Part shown: piece by piece, positions 36,756 through 46,090 of the stretch
Layout: every line of letters starts with the position of its first letter
Numbering within the stretch: position 1 is the first letter of the stretch
Assembly (NCBI RefSeq): GCF_019357415.1
Contig: NZ_CP048410.1
Coordinates: 2,203,001-2,267,000 of the forward strand
Direction of reading: 5' to 3'
DNA: 64,000 nucleotides
Source: Gramella sp. MT6
Lineage (GTDB): Bacteria; Bacteroidota; Bacteroidia; Flavobacteriales; Flavobacteriaceae
Program-made: the position numbers and the translations under genes
The notes under the pieces: generated by a model
Seen by the model: the letters and a program-made list of their open reading frames with translations, nothing else
Database searches by the model: none
Told to the model about the DNA's origin: nothing

Positions 36756-37205
36756 ATGAAAAAAGTAATTGTACTGTTCTGTGCAGCTGTTTCAATGTGT
36801 TTTACTATGAATTCTCAGGGTTCTTCTGATGTTAAATCTGTGATCGAAAAGAATTCTAAAAGTATGCAGGAAGCCATGGAAAATGGAGACTATGATGCAT
36901 TCGGTTCTTTCTTTGCCGAAGATGTGATGTTTAAAATGTCTGGGGAGGAAGCTTTAAACGGAAGAGAAGCCGTAACGAATGCGCATAAGCCCATGGCCGA
37001 TCAAAATTTGAAGTTAGTTGTCCAAACGAATGAAGTTCTTGATTTTGGCGACTATGCTCATGAAATTGGTAGCTACGAAATCCATACTGCAGACGGACAA
37101 AAGGTTGATCATGGACAATATTCCACTTTATGGAAGAATATTGATGGTGAGTGGAAAATATACCGTGACTTTGTAAGTACATCGGCTGGCGCAGGCCAAC
37201 ACTAG
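36756..37205 (+). CDS. Secreted SnoaL/DUF4440-like (NTF2 fold) protein
   Basis: 149 residues with a signal peptide (MKKVIVLFCAAVSMCFTMNSQG). The mature part, VIEKNSKSMQEAMENGDYDAFGSFFAEDVMFKMSGEEALNGREAV... ending STLWKNIDGEWKIYRDFVS, is the ketosteroid-isomerase-like/DUF4440 pattern: cone-shaped fold binding a small molecule. Function unknown; periplasmic. Confidence 0.8.
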   Translation: MKKVIVLFCAAVSMCFTMNSQGSSDVKSVIEKNSKSMQEAMENGDYDAFGSFFAEDVMFKMSGEEALNGREAVTNAHKPMADQNLKLVVQTNEVLDFGDYAHEIGSYEIHTADGQKVDHGQYSTLWKNIDGEWKIYRDFVSTSAGAGQH

Positions 37206-37214
37206 TAAATAAGA

Positions 37215-37940
37215 TCAATCAATTTCATACTCCAGCCTCATAGTAATTGAGGCTGTTTTATTTTTATCTGCAGTATTATAAGCGCCGCTCCAGCTATAAT
37301 CTTCTCCACTATTTTGTCCCGTAATTTGAAATACACCCATGTTTGCGCTCTTTAGATCTCCGAGGGATTCGCCACTATTGGCAGCGATCTTTTCCGCTCT
37401 TAACCGAGCATCTTCGGTAGCTTTAGAGATCATCTGGATTTTCAGATCGGCGATCTTAGTGTAGTAATATCTGGGTGGTGAGGAATTGAACTGAACTCCC
37501 TTGTTCAGTAATTCAGTAATTTCACGAGATACACTTTCTATAAGCTCAACTTCTGTTGATTCAATTTTTATTGGCTGGATGAGTTCATATCCTTTAAAGA
37601 TGCTACCGGTAAAATTTCCGTTTTGATATTGATTTTCCATCTGTTCAATCGTCTGCACAGAGTTGAAAACGATATTTTCGGCCTTAATGCCCTGGTCAAC
37701 TAAATATTTTCTAACGATTTCCTTATCCCGGTTCAATTGGGTATAGGCTTCCTCAAGGTTAGGATTCATCCTGCTGAATCTACCTTCCCAAACTATAAGG
37801 TCTGAAATGAAATTTTCACTTCCAGATCCCGTCACCGAGATCACACCATCTGGATTTGCTCTTGAAACGTAAGAATCGCCCAGAAACCAGGCTGCTAGGA
37901 CTATCGCGATAGAAAAGATGATCGCACTAATGTATTTCAT
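37215..37940 (-). CDS. SIMPL/DUF541 domain protein
   Basis: 241 residues from ATG 37940, chosen because MKYISAIIFSIAIVLAAWFLG is a membrane-anchor signal; an upstream in-frame ATG at 37997 adds a non-signal tail. The SIMPL (DUF541) domain follows: ISVTGSGSENFISDLIVWEGRFS, VRKYLVDQGIKAENI, YELIQPIKIES and KIADLKIQMISKATEDARLRAEKIAANSGESLGDLKSANMG. Periplasmic/outer-surface family of unknown function (also called oxidative-stress defence protein YggE-like). Divergent from guaA. Confidence 0.85.
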   Translation of the reverse strand: MKYISAIIFSIAIVLAAWFLGDSYVSRANPDGVISVTGSGSENFISDLIVWEGRFSRMNPNLEEAYTQLNRDKEIVRKYLVDQGIKAENIVFNSVQTIEQMENQYQNGNFTGSIFKGYELIQPIKIESTEVELIESVSREITELLNKGVQFNSSPPRYYYTKIADLKIQMISKATEDARLRAEKIAANSGESLGDLKSANMGVFQITGQNSGEDYSWSGAYNTADKNKTASITMRLEYEID

Positions 37941-37987
37941 GGGTAGATGTTTATGCTTAATTAAATATAGAAATTTTATCAAATCCT

Positions 37988-38020
37988 TTGCTTTCATTTT
38001 TTCTCGTTTTCCTATTTTTG
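37988..38020 (+). promoter_or_regulatory. Promoter of guaA
   Basis: TATTTTTG at 38013-38020 is a perfect -7 box; TTG at 37988-37990 lies 22 nt before it. The G ends 4 nt before the guaA ATG at 38024, placing the expected start point on the start codon itself. Confidence 0.65.
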
Positions 38021-38023
38021 CGC

Positions 38024-39553
38024 ATGCAAAACAACGTACTCATCCTAGACTTTGGCTCGCAGTACACCCAGCTTATAGCACGAAGAGTTAGAGAGCTGAA
38101 TATTTACTGCGAAATTTATCCTTATCACAAAATACCAGAAGATTTATCAGGTTTTAAAGCAGTCATCCTTTCCGGAAGTCCATTTTCGGTAAGAGCTGAA
38201 GATGCACCGCACCCAGATCTTTCACAAATTCGTGGCAAACTACCGGTTTTGGCAGTTTGTTATGGCGCACAATACCTGGCGCATTTCTCAGGGGGAAAAG
38301 TAGAACCTTCAGATACCAGGGAATATGGTAGAGCCAATCTTTCTGTGATCAAGGATGCTGAACCTTTATTTGAAAATATTAAGGAGAATTCACAGGTTTG
38401 GATGAGCCATAGTGATTCTATTATCGACCTTCCTGAAAATGGAGTGAGACTGGCCAGTACCTCAGATGTACTGAACGCGGCTTACAGAATTGAAGGGGAA
38501 GAAACTTTTGCTATACAGTTCCATCCAGAGGTATATCACTCTACAGATGGAAAGCAATTGCTGGAGAATTTTCTAGTAAAGATCGCCGGCACCAAACAAA
38601 CCTGGACTCCGGGAGCTTTTGTGGATCTTACGGTTTCAGAGCTTAAGGAAAAGATCGGAGATGATAAGGTAGTATTAGGTCTTAGTGGTGGAGTTGATTC
38701 TACCGTAGCGGCAGTTCTTCTTCATAAAGCTATCGGAAAAAACCTTTATTGCATTTTTGTAAATAATGGTCTTTTAAGAAAGAACGAATTCGAAAGCGTT
38801 CTGGATCAATATAAACATATGGGGCTTAACGTTAAGGGAGTTGATGCTTCGGCACGATTTCTGGATGCTCTAAAAGGATTAAGCGATCCTGAGGAAAAGC
38901 GTAAAGCCATCGGGAATACTTTTATTGAAGTTTTTGACGACGAAGCGCATGAGATAAAGGATGTGGTTTACCTTGCACAAGGAACCATTTATCCAGATGT
39001 TATTGAATCGGTTTCAGTAAACGGACCTTCGGTGACGATCAAATCTCACCATAACGTAGGTGGTTTGCCAGACTTTATGAAATTGAAAGTTGTGGAGCCT
39101 CTTAGAATGTTATTCAAAGATGAGGTTAGAAGAGTTGGTAAGGAACTTGGTATAGATAAGGAATTACTCGGTAGACATCCTTTTCCTGGACCTGGTCTTG
39201 CGATTAGGATCCTTGGGGATATCACCGCAGAAAAGGTACGTATCCTGCAGGAAGTAGACCATGTTTTCATCCAGGGTTTAAGAGACTGGATGTTATATGA
39301 TAAAGTTTGGCAGGCAGGAGCGATCCTGTTACCAATTCAGTCTGTTGGAGTTATGGGAGATGAAAGAACCTATGAGCAGGTGGTAGCTCTTAGAGCGGTA
39401 GAATCTACAGACGGGATGACTGCAGACTGGGTGAATTTGCCTTATGAATTTTTACAAAAAACGTCTAATACAATAATTAACAGGGTAAAGGGCGTTAATA
39501 GAGTGGTGTATGATATCAGTTCAAAACCGCCTGCAACAATTGAGTGGGAATAA
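38024..39553 (+). CDS. guaA: GMP synthase (glutamine-hydrolysing)
   Basis: 509 residues from ATG 38024; an in-frame ATG at 37988 would begin inside the promoter. Class I glutamine amidotransferase domain ([17 protein letters not shown] at the start, [16 protein letters not shown] with the nucleophile Cys near 80, FHPEVYHS), then ATP-pyrophosphatase domain ([11 protein letters not shown] near 212-222) and dimerisation domain ([16 protein letters not shown]). Makes GMP from XMP, the last step of guanine nucleotide synthesis. First gene of an operon with the LysM, OsmC and DUF922 genes (32-bp gap). Confidence 0.97.
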   Translation: MQNNVLILDFGSQYTQLIARRVRELNIYCEIYPYHKIPEDLSGFKAVILSGSPFSVRAEDAPHPDLSQIRGKLPVLAVCYGAQYLAHFSGGKVEPSDTREYGRANLSVIKDAEPLFENIKENSQVWMSHSDSIIDLPENGVRLASTSDVLNAAYRIEGEETFAIQFHPEVYHSTDGKQLLENFLVKIAGTKQTWTPGAFVDLTVSELKEKIGDDKVVLGLSGGVDSTVAAVLLHKAIGKNLYCIFVNNGLLRKNEFESVLDQYKHMGLNVKGVDASARFLDALKGLSDPEEKRKAIGNTFIEVFDDEAHEIKDVVYLAQGTIYPDVIESVSVNGPSVTIKSHHNVGGLPDFMKLKVVEPLRMLFKDEVRRVGKELGIDKELLGRHPFPGPGLAIRILGDITAEKVRILQEVDHVFIQGLRDWMLYDKVWQAGAILLPIQSVGVMGDERTYEQVVALRAVESTDGMTADWVNLPYEFLQKTSNTIINRVKGVNRVVYDISSKPPATIEWE

Positions 39554-39585
39554 GATAATTTTCATTTCAACCTAAATCGATCATA

Positions 39586-41559
39586 ATGAAGTACCTATTT
39601 GTAATATGCTTTCTTTTTCAATTTTATGCGACTTCGGCAAATGCCCAGTCCTATAAATATCATACTGTAAAAAAAGGGGAAACCGTTTTCAGTATCTCTC
39701 AAACCTATAGTATAGATGAGGAAGATATTTACAAATACAATCCGGAAGCTAAAGAGGGGATAGGAGTGAACGAAAAACTCGTTATCCCTGTAGATGCGAC
39801 TAAATCTGAAGCTAAGACTGAAAGTTCAGTGCAGTTTATAGACCATAAGGTTAAGAAAAAGGAAACCCTTTATAGCCTGTCTAAAGAATACAATGTAACC
39901 GTTGATGATATCAAGAGGTATAATAAGCAGCTTTATTCAAAAGAGTTGCAGATGGGCGAAACCATTAGAATACCTCAGGGTGGTGCAGCTCCGGCGGCTA
40001 CTAATAATTCGATAATTGCTGATAATACTCCTAAACCTGCACCTGTTTCAAAACCTCAGGAATCCCAGGCAAAAACACGTGAACACATCGTTCTTCCTAA
40101 GGAGACCAAATACGGGATCGCGAGAAAATACGGGATGACCGTGAAAGAACTTGAGTCTATTAATCCACGGGTAGAAACTTTGCAGCCGGGAATGATGATA
40201 AGAGTAGGTACAGATGTTCTTGAAGACGAGCCTGTGATCATCACAGATGACCGTTTCAGATTCTATGAGGTGAAACCACAGGAAACACTATTCAGTCTAA
40301 CCAGAAGATTTGGTGTTAGTATAGATTCACTGAAACAACTGAATCCTGCCTTAAAAGACGGACTTAAATTCGGGATGGTATTAAAAGTTCCGGAGAATCC
40401 AGATGGTGAAAATATTGATGATGATAGTTATACCGGTACAGGCGAATATGCCAATACCAAAATGGATCTTAGTAGTTCTATAAATAACCGCAGTACCAAA
40501 GAGATCGTTCTTATGCTGCCTTACCACCTTAATAAGATTGAGGAGGATTCTATAGAAACCTATCGCAATTCTATTATGAATGAAAGGGTGGTTAGAATTT
40601 CCCTTGATTTTTATAGTGGAGTTCTTATGGCGATAGATAAAGCAAAATCGATGGGCATCTCTACCAATTTGAAGGTTTATGACACCAGGCAGAATGCATC
40701 TGATGTTGCAAATGTTATTAATACGAACGATTTTAGCAATGTAGATGCCGTGATTGGTCCATTACTACAAGGTCCTACCGAGGCAGCGGCGGCCAGACTG
40801 GAGAATAAGAATGTTCCGGTGATCAATCCGCTTTCCAACCGAAGCATGAGAGGTTATCAGAACCTTTTTCAATCGGTTCCTACAGATGAATTCATGAAAA
40901 ATGCAATGCTGGATTTTATTTCGAGAAATTCTGCTGGTAAGAATATTATAATTATTGCTGATGGAAAGGCTTTCCAGATAAAGAGTGAACTAAATAGCAT
41001 TCTACCATCTGCGAGAACGGTAAGCCCTACAGATAATTATGTTTCTGAAGAAGCTCTTACCAATATGATGACCTCAGGACCTAACCTGGTAATCCTGGAA
41101 TCAGACAATATCAATGTAGTGAGCAGTGCAACTTCAGCTTTGAACAGGTTGGCGCGAAATCACGATATCACTCTTCTTACAACTAATAAGACCAGTGCAT
41201 TTGAAAATGATATCATATCTAATAATCACCTTGGGAATCTAAAATTTCACTATCCTTCTGTAGATAAAGAATACGATAATACGGCCACAGAGAATTTTAA
41301 TGAGAAGTACCTGGAAAGATTCAATATTGAACCAAATAGGTACGCTCTTAGAGGTTATGATCTTACACTTGATGTTCTTTTGAGACTGGCTTCGGCAGAT
41401 GATCTTTACGATTCTTTTGAAAGATATCCTGGTTTTACCGAGTATTACGAAAGTAAATTTCATTATATGCCTAATCCAAATGGAGGATTCACCAATGATG
41501 CGATCTATCTTTTGAAAATTAATAAGGACCTAACTATAAGCGAAGCCAATGACCTCTAA
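39586..41559 (+). CDS. LysM x4 protein fused to periplasmic binding-like domain
   Basis: 657 residues. Signal peptide ending ANAQ (residue 21). Four LysM peptidoglycan-binding modules about residues 23-68, 84-129, 163-207 and 223-270, each ending in a VIP/IP/RV/VP closure and starting with variants of K-x-GETVFSIS. A short linker then a type I periplasmic-binding-protein fold (about 300-655), with EIVLMLPYHLNK, MAIDKAKSMGIS, VIGPLLQGPTEAAA and RYALRGYDLTLDVL. Such LysM-PBP fusions in Bacteroidetes resemble E. coli LpoA in plan. Probably a cell-wall associated protein of the periplasm; partner unknown. Overlaps osmC by 11 bp. Confidence 0.85.
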   Translation: MKYLFVICFLFQFYATSANAQSYKYHTVKKGETVFSISQTYSIDEEDIYKYNPEAKEGIGVNEKLVIPVDATKSEAKTESSVQFIDHKVKKKETLYSLSKEYNVTVDDIKRYNKQLYSKELQMGETIRIPQGGAAPAATNNSIIADNTPKPAPVSKPQESQAKTREHIVLPKETKYGIARKYGMTVKELESINPRVETLQPGMMIRVGTDVLEDEPVIITDDRFRFYEVKPQETLFSLTRRFGVSIDSLKQLNPALKDGLKFGMVLKVPENPDGENIDDDSYTGTGEYANTKMDLSSSINNRSTKEIVLMLPYHLNKIEEDSIETYRNSIMNERVVRISLDFYSGVLMAIDKAKSMGISTNLKVYDTRQNASDVANVINTNDFSNVDAVIGPLLQGPTEAAAARLENKNVPVINPLSNRSMRGYQNLFQSVPTDEFMKNAMLDFISRNSAGKNIIIIADGKAFQIKSELNSILPSARTVSPTDNYVSEEALTNMMTSGPNLVILESDNINVVSSATSALNRLARNHDITLLTTNKTSAFENDIISNNHLGNLKFHYPSVDKEYDNTATENFNEKYLERFNIEPNRYALRGYDLTLDVLLRLASADDLYDSFERYPGFTEYYESKFHYMPNPNGGFTNDAIYLLKINKDLTISEANDL

Positions 41560-41950
41560 AGTAAAATACCTAGGTGGTTTAAGAACAGAGTCTGAGCACC
41601 TGCAAAGTGGTTCTAAAATGATCACAGATGCGCCGGTGGATAATCATGGCAAGGGCCAGGCTTTTTCACCAACAGATACGGTCGCCAATGCTCTGGCCAC
41701 CTGTATGCTAACCGTTATGGGGATCAAAGCTGAATCTCTAGGGGTAAATATGGACGGAGCTTCTGCCGAGGTAACTAAAACCATGGCAGCAGATCCTCGA
41801 AGGATCTCCAGAATTGATGTGAATATACTTTTTCCTGAAACTTACGGCGAAAAGGAGACAAAGATCCTTGAAAACACTGGAAGAACCTGCCCAGTGCTTG
41901 AAAGTTTACATCCAGATATCGAGAAGAATATCTCTTTTAAATATTCATGA
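41549..41950 (+). CDS. OsmC family peroxiredoxin-like protein
   Basis: 133 residues. SKVKYLGGLRTESEHLQSG at the start and the two conserved cysteines C52 (ATCMLTVMG) and C114 (RTCPVLESL) belong to the OsmC/Ohr family that reduces organic peroxides. It is closer to the YhfA-type OsmC than Ohr from length and spacing. Cytoplasmic. Overlaps both neighbours (11 nt before, 4 nt after), so it is coupled to them. Confidence 0.87.
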   Translation: MTSKVKYLGGLRTESEHLQSGSKMITDAPVDNHGKGQAFSPTDTVANALATCMLTVMGIKAESLGVNMDGASAEVTKTMAADPRRISRIDVNILFPETYGEKETKILENTGRTCPVLESLHPDIEKNISFKYS

Positions 41951-42492
41951 AAAGTACCGGGCTTTTAATCTGCTATCTTTTTTTCTTTAGAGCAATATGG
42001 GCTCAGGAACAAGAGAAGATCAAGTGGCAGCAGGAAAGGCAACTCACCTGGCAGGATTTTAAAGCTGAACCTGATACTACTTTATCATATTCCGCAAATA
42101 CGAATTCAGGGATAAGCTATACCTGGAATTATAGCACGGCAACAGGAGTTCCTATTCTGGAACATGAGGTTTTCACCAATTTTTATCCAGGGCGTTCATG
42201 GGTGCAGGAAGATATAAATGAAAGGGATTATTTGCTAGGTCATGAGCAATTGCATTTTGATATTTCTGAATTGCATGCTCGTAAGCTTAGAAAAGCTTTA
42301 GCTGAATATGAAATTGGCAGAAATATTCGGCAGGATCTGAAACGTATTTATAATCGTATAGAATCTGAACGCGTTGAAATGCAGAATAGATTCGACAAGG
42401 AAACTTCCCACAGCGAAAATAGAGATGCTGAAATGAAGTGGCGTGAATTTGTTAGTTTAGAACTAAAGAAGCTGGAAAATTATTCCAGTTAA
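41947..42492 (+). CDS. Secreted DUF922-type putative zinc metalloprotease
   Basis: 181 residues. Signal peptide ending IWAQ. Zinc motif HEQLH at residues 99-103 (GHEQLHFDISELHARKL), followed by E108/H110 as candidate third ligand. The upper part (WQDFKAEPDTTLSYSANTNSGISY) matches DUF922, a family predicted to be secreted zinc proteases. Substrate unknown. Starts at the last bases of osmC (ATGA); its stop TAA shares a TTAA palindrome with the convergent nitronate monooxygenase stop. Confidence 0.8.
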   Translation: MKSTGLLICYLFFFRAIWAQEQEKIKWQQERQLTWQDFKAEPDTTLSYSANTNSGISYTWNYSTATGVPILEHEVFTNFYPGRSWVQEDINERDYLLGHEQLHFDISELHARKLRKALAEYEIGRNIRQDLKRIYNRIESERVEMQNRFDKETSHSENRDAEMKWREFVSLELKKLENYSS

Positions 42493-43436
42493 AGCTCAGC
42501 AACTTCTTTTTTAGCTGCTTCAAATTCGGTTATCATTTCATTTACAATTTCAGCGGCCGGTTTGATCTCATGAATGAGTCCTGATATTTGTCCTATTTCA
42601 AGTTCCCCTTCTTCAAGATCACCTTCAAACATTCCTTTTTTTGCGCGTGCTCTTCCTAATAATTCAATAAGTTCTTCCTTGCTTGGGGCTTTGGAATATA
42701 GGTTTTGCACATCCTCATAAAATTTATTTTTCAGCAATCTAACCGGAGCAAGTTCTTTCAGTGTTAAAACAGTATCTCCTTCTTTTGCTTTCACCACCAT
42801 TTCCTTGAAATTTTTATGCGAAGATGCTTCAGGAGTGGCCACAAATCGGCTGCCTACCTGTACTGCATCTGCACCAAGGACCATTGCCGCCAGCATTCCT
42901 CTTCCGGTTGCTATTCCACCTGCAGCGATTAAAGGAATGGATATCTTTTCCTTTACCATCGGGATTAGGGTGAAGGTAGTGGTCTCATCGCGCCCGTTAT
43001 GGCCACCAGCTTCAAAACCTTCGGCAACTACAGCATCTACACCAGCCTCTTCAGATTTCATTGCGAATTTCACACTGCTCACTACATGTACTACCTTTGT
43101 TCCATGATCCTGTAGATGTTTAGTCCATGTTTTCGGGTTTCCGGCAGAAGTGAATACGATCTTTACTCCTTCTTCAATAATGATCTCCATGATCTTATCG
43201 ATCTCTGGATAGAGCATAGGAACATTCACCGCAAATGGTTTATCTGTTGCTTTTTTACATTTCTGAATATGCTCTCTAAGAACGTCGGGATACATAGATC
43301 CCGAGCCAATAATTCCCAGTCCGCCGGCATTTGATACCGCGCTCGCCAGTTTCCAGCCACTAGCCCAGATCATTCCTGCCTGGATCAAAGGATATTCTAT
43401 ATTAAAAAGTTGTGTGATCTTATTGTTGGTAGCCAT
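42489..43436 (-). CDS. Nitronate monooxygenase (2-nitropropane dioxygenase family)
   Basis: 315 residues, FMN-binding TIM barrel. FNIEYPLIQAGMIWASGW near residues 11-28, GGLGIIGSGSMY near 37-48, VVAEGFEAGGHNGRDE (FMN phosphate/catalytic His region) near 135-150, IPLIAAGGIATGRGMLAAMVLGADAVQVGSRFVATPEA near 168-205. Oxidises toxic nitronates, or acts as an enoyl-type reductase in some relatives. Cytoplasmic. Monocistronic. Confidence 0.9.
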   Translation of the reverse strand: MATNNKITQLFNIEYPLIQAGMIWASGWKLASAVSNAGGLGIIGSGSMYPDVLREHIQKCKKATDKPFAVNVPMLYPEIDKIMEIIIEEGVKIVFTSAGNPKTWTKHLQDHGTKVVHVVSSVKFAMKSEEAGVDAVVAEGFEAGGHNGRDETTTFTLIPMVKEKISIPLIAAGGIATGRGMLAAMVLGADAVQVGSRFVATPEASSHKNFKEMVVKAKEGDTVLTLKELAPVRLLKNKFYEDVQNLYSKAPSKEELIELLGRARAKKGMFEGDLEEGELEIGQISGLIHEIKPAAEIVNEMITEFEAAKKEVAEL

Positions 43437-43492
43437 TATTTAAAAGGATATAAGTGTTTCCTGAATAATTTTATTCAAACATAATAATATAA

Positions 43493-43517
43493 ATCCCGCC
43501 GGAAAAGCCGGCAGGAT
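43493..43517 (-). terminator. Terminator-like hairpin downstream of mnmA
   Basis: ATCC-C-GCCGG (43493-43502) and CCGGC-A-GGAT (43508-43517) form a GC-rich stem with a 5-nt AAAAG loop and one mismatch; T-rich on the minus strand after it (TTATATTATT). It is GC-rich against the AT background. It could end mnmA or lie in the leader region of the nitronate monooxygenase gene. Confidence 0.6.
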
Positions 43518-43600
43518 CTATTTATATAAGAATTCGATTTTTTGAAAATTTATTGAGGTGCTGGTAAAGATTCAGCCTCTCGGTATTTATGAAGATCTAG

Positions 43601-44806
43601 TTAAGAAATTACACCAGATCCTAACAGCTCTTCGTTTTTATACCAGGCCACGAACTGACCTTCGGTAATGGACGCCTGAGGTTCTTCAAAGATCACATAC
43701 ATCCCATTTTCTGTCTGGTAAAGAGTTGCATCCTGTAATGGCTGGCGATACCTTATCCTTGCTTTAACCTTAAGTTCTTCGCCATTTTCAATGGCCAGAT
43801 CCCTGCGCACCCAATGAACTTCATCCTGGGAAATAAAAAGTCCTTGACGATAAATTCCCGGATGATCCTTACCCTGGCCGGTATAGATCACGTTCTCATC
43901 AACGTCTGTATCTATCACGAACAAAGGTTCAGGGGTTCCGCCAACAGCGAGGCCCTTTCTCTGGCCCTTGGTGAAATAATGTGCACCCTGGTGTTTACCC
44001 ACTATTTTCCCGTCTTCCAACTGATAGTTGAATTTTTTAGAAAGATATTTTAACTGAGCGATCTGGTTATTAAAACTGGCATCATCCTCAGCATACGTAT
44101 CATGATCTGCCGGAACTTCAACAATAACACCTTCCTTCGGTTTTAATTTCTGTTGAAGAAAGTCGGGTAATCGTACTTTACCTATAAAGCAAAGTCCCTG
44201 AGAATCTTTCTTTTCAGCCGTTACCAGGTCCTGTTCTGCAGCGATCTTTCTAACTTCAGATTTTTGTAATTCGCCAATAGGGAAGAGAGTTTTAGAAAGT
44301 TGTTCCTGGGTTAACTGGCAAAGAAAATAGGATTGGTCCTTATTATTGTCTTTTCCAGATAAAAGCTGGTAAACCGTTTCATTATCCTTTTTGAATTCTG
44401 CTTTTCGGCAATAATGACCGGTTGCCACGTAATCTGCCCCGAGCGATAAAGCGATCTTCATGAAAACGTCGAATTTGATCTCACGATTACAAAGTACATC
44501 GGGATTTGGAGTCCGACCTTTCTCATACTCATTAAACATATAATCTACGATACGTTCCTTGTACTGCTCGCTAAGGTCAACTGTTTGAAAAGGAATACCT
44601 AATTTATCGGCAACCATCATGGCGTCGTTACTATCATCCAGCCAGGGACATTCATCAGAGATGGTTACTGAATCGTCGTGCCAGTTCTTCATGAACAGCC
44701 CAATCACTTCATAACCCTGCTCTTTTAAAAGATAGGCTGAAACACTTGAATCTACACCTCCGGACAAACCGACTACAACTTTTTTCATTCTGGATTTTTT
44801 ATTCAT
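43601..44806 (-). CDS. mnmA: tRNA-specific 2-thiouridylase MnmA
   Basis: 401 residues. PP-loop [25 protein letters not shown] near residues 10-35, [15 protein letters not shown] with the first catalytic Cys near 105, LCFIGKV with the second Cys near 207, and the C-terminal barrel. Thiolates U34 of Lys/Glu/Gln tRNAs in the cytoplasm. ATGs at 44806 and 44788 are both possible; the second (MKKVVVGL) gives the more typical N-terminus. Confidence 0.95.
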   Translation of the reverse strand: MNKKSRMKKVVVGLSGGVDSSVSAYLLKEQGYEVIGLFMKNWHDDSVTISDECPWLDDSNDAMMVADKLGIPFQTVDLSEQYKERIVDYMFNEYEKGRTPNPDVLCNREIKFDVFMKIALSLGADYVATGHYCRKAEFKKDNETVYQLLSGKDNNKDQSYFLCQLTQEQLSKTLFPIGELQKSEVRKIAAEQDLVTAEKKDSQGLCFIGKVRLPDFLQQKLKPKEGVIVEVPADHDTYAEDDASFNNQIAQLKYLSKKFNYQLEDGKIVGKHQGAHYFTKGQRKGLAVGGTPEPLFVIDTDVDENVIYTGQGKDHPGIYRQGLFISQDEVHWVRRDLAIENGEELKVKARIRYRQPLQDATLYQTENGMYVIFEEPQASITEGQFVAWYKNEELLGSGVIS

Positions 44807-44842
44807 TTGCTATGACCGATGTAAGAGTCGGATTAGCGCGCA

Positions 44843-44850
44843 CAAAATTA
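44843..44850 (-). promoter_or_regulatory. Predicted -7 box of mnmA
   Basis: On the minus strand TAATTTTG, matching TAnnTTTG, 36 nt before the ATG at 44806. No -33 TTG. Confidence 0.4.
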
Positions 44851-44855
44851 CGAAA

Positions 44856-44885
44856 TAAAAAAAGGTGGCGAAAGCCACCTTTAAA
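44856..44885 (-). terminator. Terminator of the lipocalin-like gene
   Basis: AAAGGTGGC (44861-44869), GAAA loop, GCCACCTTT (44874-44882); on the minus strand a run of Ts follows. Confidence 0.85.
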
Positions 44886-44902
44886 TTCGATTTAAAAACC
44901 TT

Positions 44903-45301
44903 TTAATTTCTTTCAAAGGTAAGGCTTGAAGTTGGCAGATCATTCGGAGTAAATGTAAACCTGTTTTCATTACTAAAAGTTACCGTCCCATCTACTGGTT
45001 CATCAAAACCTGGTATTTCAATTGTGTATTGTGAGCCGGAAGAATTACTCCACGAACCACTGTCAGTATTTGCCACGCATTGTTCCTGAACCTCTGAATA
45101 GAAGGTAGAAGAAGCTGTATTATCCGCATTAAAAGTTATGGTAGATTGCCCGGTGCACTCATCAACAGTGAAGCCAGGTACATTGGTAGCGGCTGCAAGT
45201 CTCCAGGTTCCAACAATATTTCCTTCTGTACCTGAATCATCATCGTCGCTACAGGCGGTGAATAAACTTATTGATAATAGTAAGATTAAGAGCTTTTTCA
45301 T
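44903..45301 (-). CDS. Lipocalin-like small lipoprotein
   Basis: 132 residues. Lipoprotein signal MKKLLILLLSISLFTAC followed by SDDDDSG. GNIVGTWRLAAATNVPGF near residues 27-44 and the alternating beta pattern (TITFNADNTASSTFYSE, SGSWSNSSGSQYTIEIPG, LTFERN) match the lipocalin-like domain common in Bacteroidetes lipoproteins. Function unknown. Confidence 0.75.
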   Translation of the reverse strand: MKKLLILLLSISLFTACSDDDDSGTEGNIVGTWRLAAATNVPGFTVDECTGQSTITFNADNTASSTFYSEVQEQCVANTDSGSWSNSSGSQYTIEIPGFDEPVDGTVTFSNENRFTFTPNDLPTSSLTFERN

Positions 45302-45336
45302 AAGTAGATATTTTAGTTATTCAAATATATTCAATT

Positions 45337-46011
45337 TTAATAATCTTCCTCGCTTTCTAGTTCTCCGTCTTTATAATATTTCCAATGCCCAGATTTACTG
45401 CCTTCGGAATAAGAACCTTCCATGATCTTTTCACCTTTTGCGGTATAATATTCTGCCGGGCCATGTAATTGGCCGTCCTTATATTTCAGTTTTTTAGTGA
45501 TCTGGCTGTTATCTGCATAAATAATGCTTTCTCCGTGCTTTTCTCCTTTTATATATTCGGTTTTCTCTGCAAGCTTCCCGTTTTTAAAGTAAGTTTTTTG
45601 AAAACCATTTAGTGTGTCGTTCTTATAATCCTCGGTCATCATGATACTATCTGATTCCTGATGAAAGTAAACCCATTTCCCTTCACGTTTTTTGTCCAGC
45701 ATCTTTCCTTCACTAATTGGAGCACCCTTCTGGGTGTAATAAGTTACCTGAACTGAGTCTTTTCCTTCTACAAAATTCATGATTGCAGCCGGATGATCAT
45801 AATATCCTTTTTTGTAGAATTTAAATTTTCCAGTTTCTTTTCCATGCTCGAATTTCCCTTCAAATTTAGGGTTAGAAGTACCTTCAAAATCTACTTTCCA
45901 GGTGCCATGACGACGTCCTTCGGCGTCAAACTGGTTTTCTTGCCCTATACAAATAGCTGATAAATAGAGTGATATGATTAAAAAAAATTGATGTTTATTC
46001 ATTTTTAACAA
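45337..46011 (-). CDS. MORN-repeat protein (YwqK-like), secreted
   Basis: 224 residues; signal peptide ending IGQ. At least five MORN-like repeats built on G-x-x-H/E-G-x-W/K-x-Y-Y, e.g. GRRHGTWKVDF, GKETGKFKFYKKG, KREGKWVYF, GEKHGESIIY, GSKSGHWKYYKDGE. Often called antitoxin-like YwqK, but no toxin is beside it; more likely a surface or periplasmic scaffold. ATGs at 46011 and 46002 are both in frame; the second (MNKHQFF) is probably used. Confidence 0.78.
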   Translation of the reverse strand: MLKMNKHQFFLIISLYLSAICIGQENQFDAEGRRHGTWKVDFEGTSNPKFEGKFEHGKETGKFKFYKKGYYDHPAAIMNFVEGKDSVQVTYYTQKGAPISEGKMLDKKREGKWVYFHQESDSIMMTEDYKNDTLNGFQKTYFKNGKLAEKTEYIKGEKHGESIIYADNSQITKKLKYKDGQLHGPAEYYTAKGEKIMEGSYSEGSKSGHWKYYKDGELESEEDY

Positions 46012-46090
46012 AGATTAAACAGAATTATAGGTATTTTGGTTCTACTTTTACACAAAGTCAAAAGCTAATCAATAACTAAAACTTAGAATT

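Noticed and set aside
45337..46011. YwqK antitoxin of a toxin-antitoxin pair
   Set aside because: The protein is MORN repeats with a signal peptide and no toxin gene is near; antitoxin label looks wrong.
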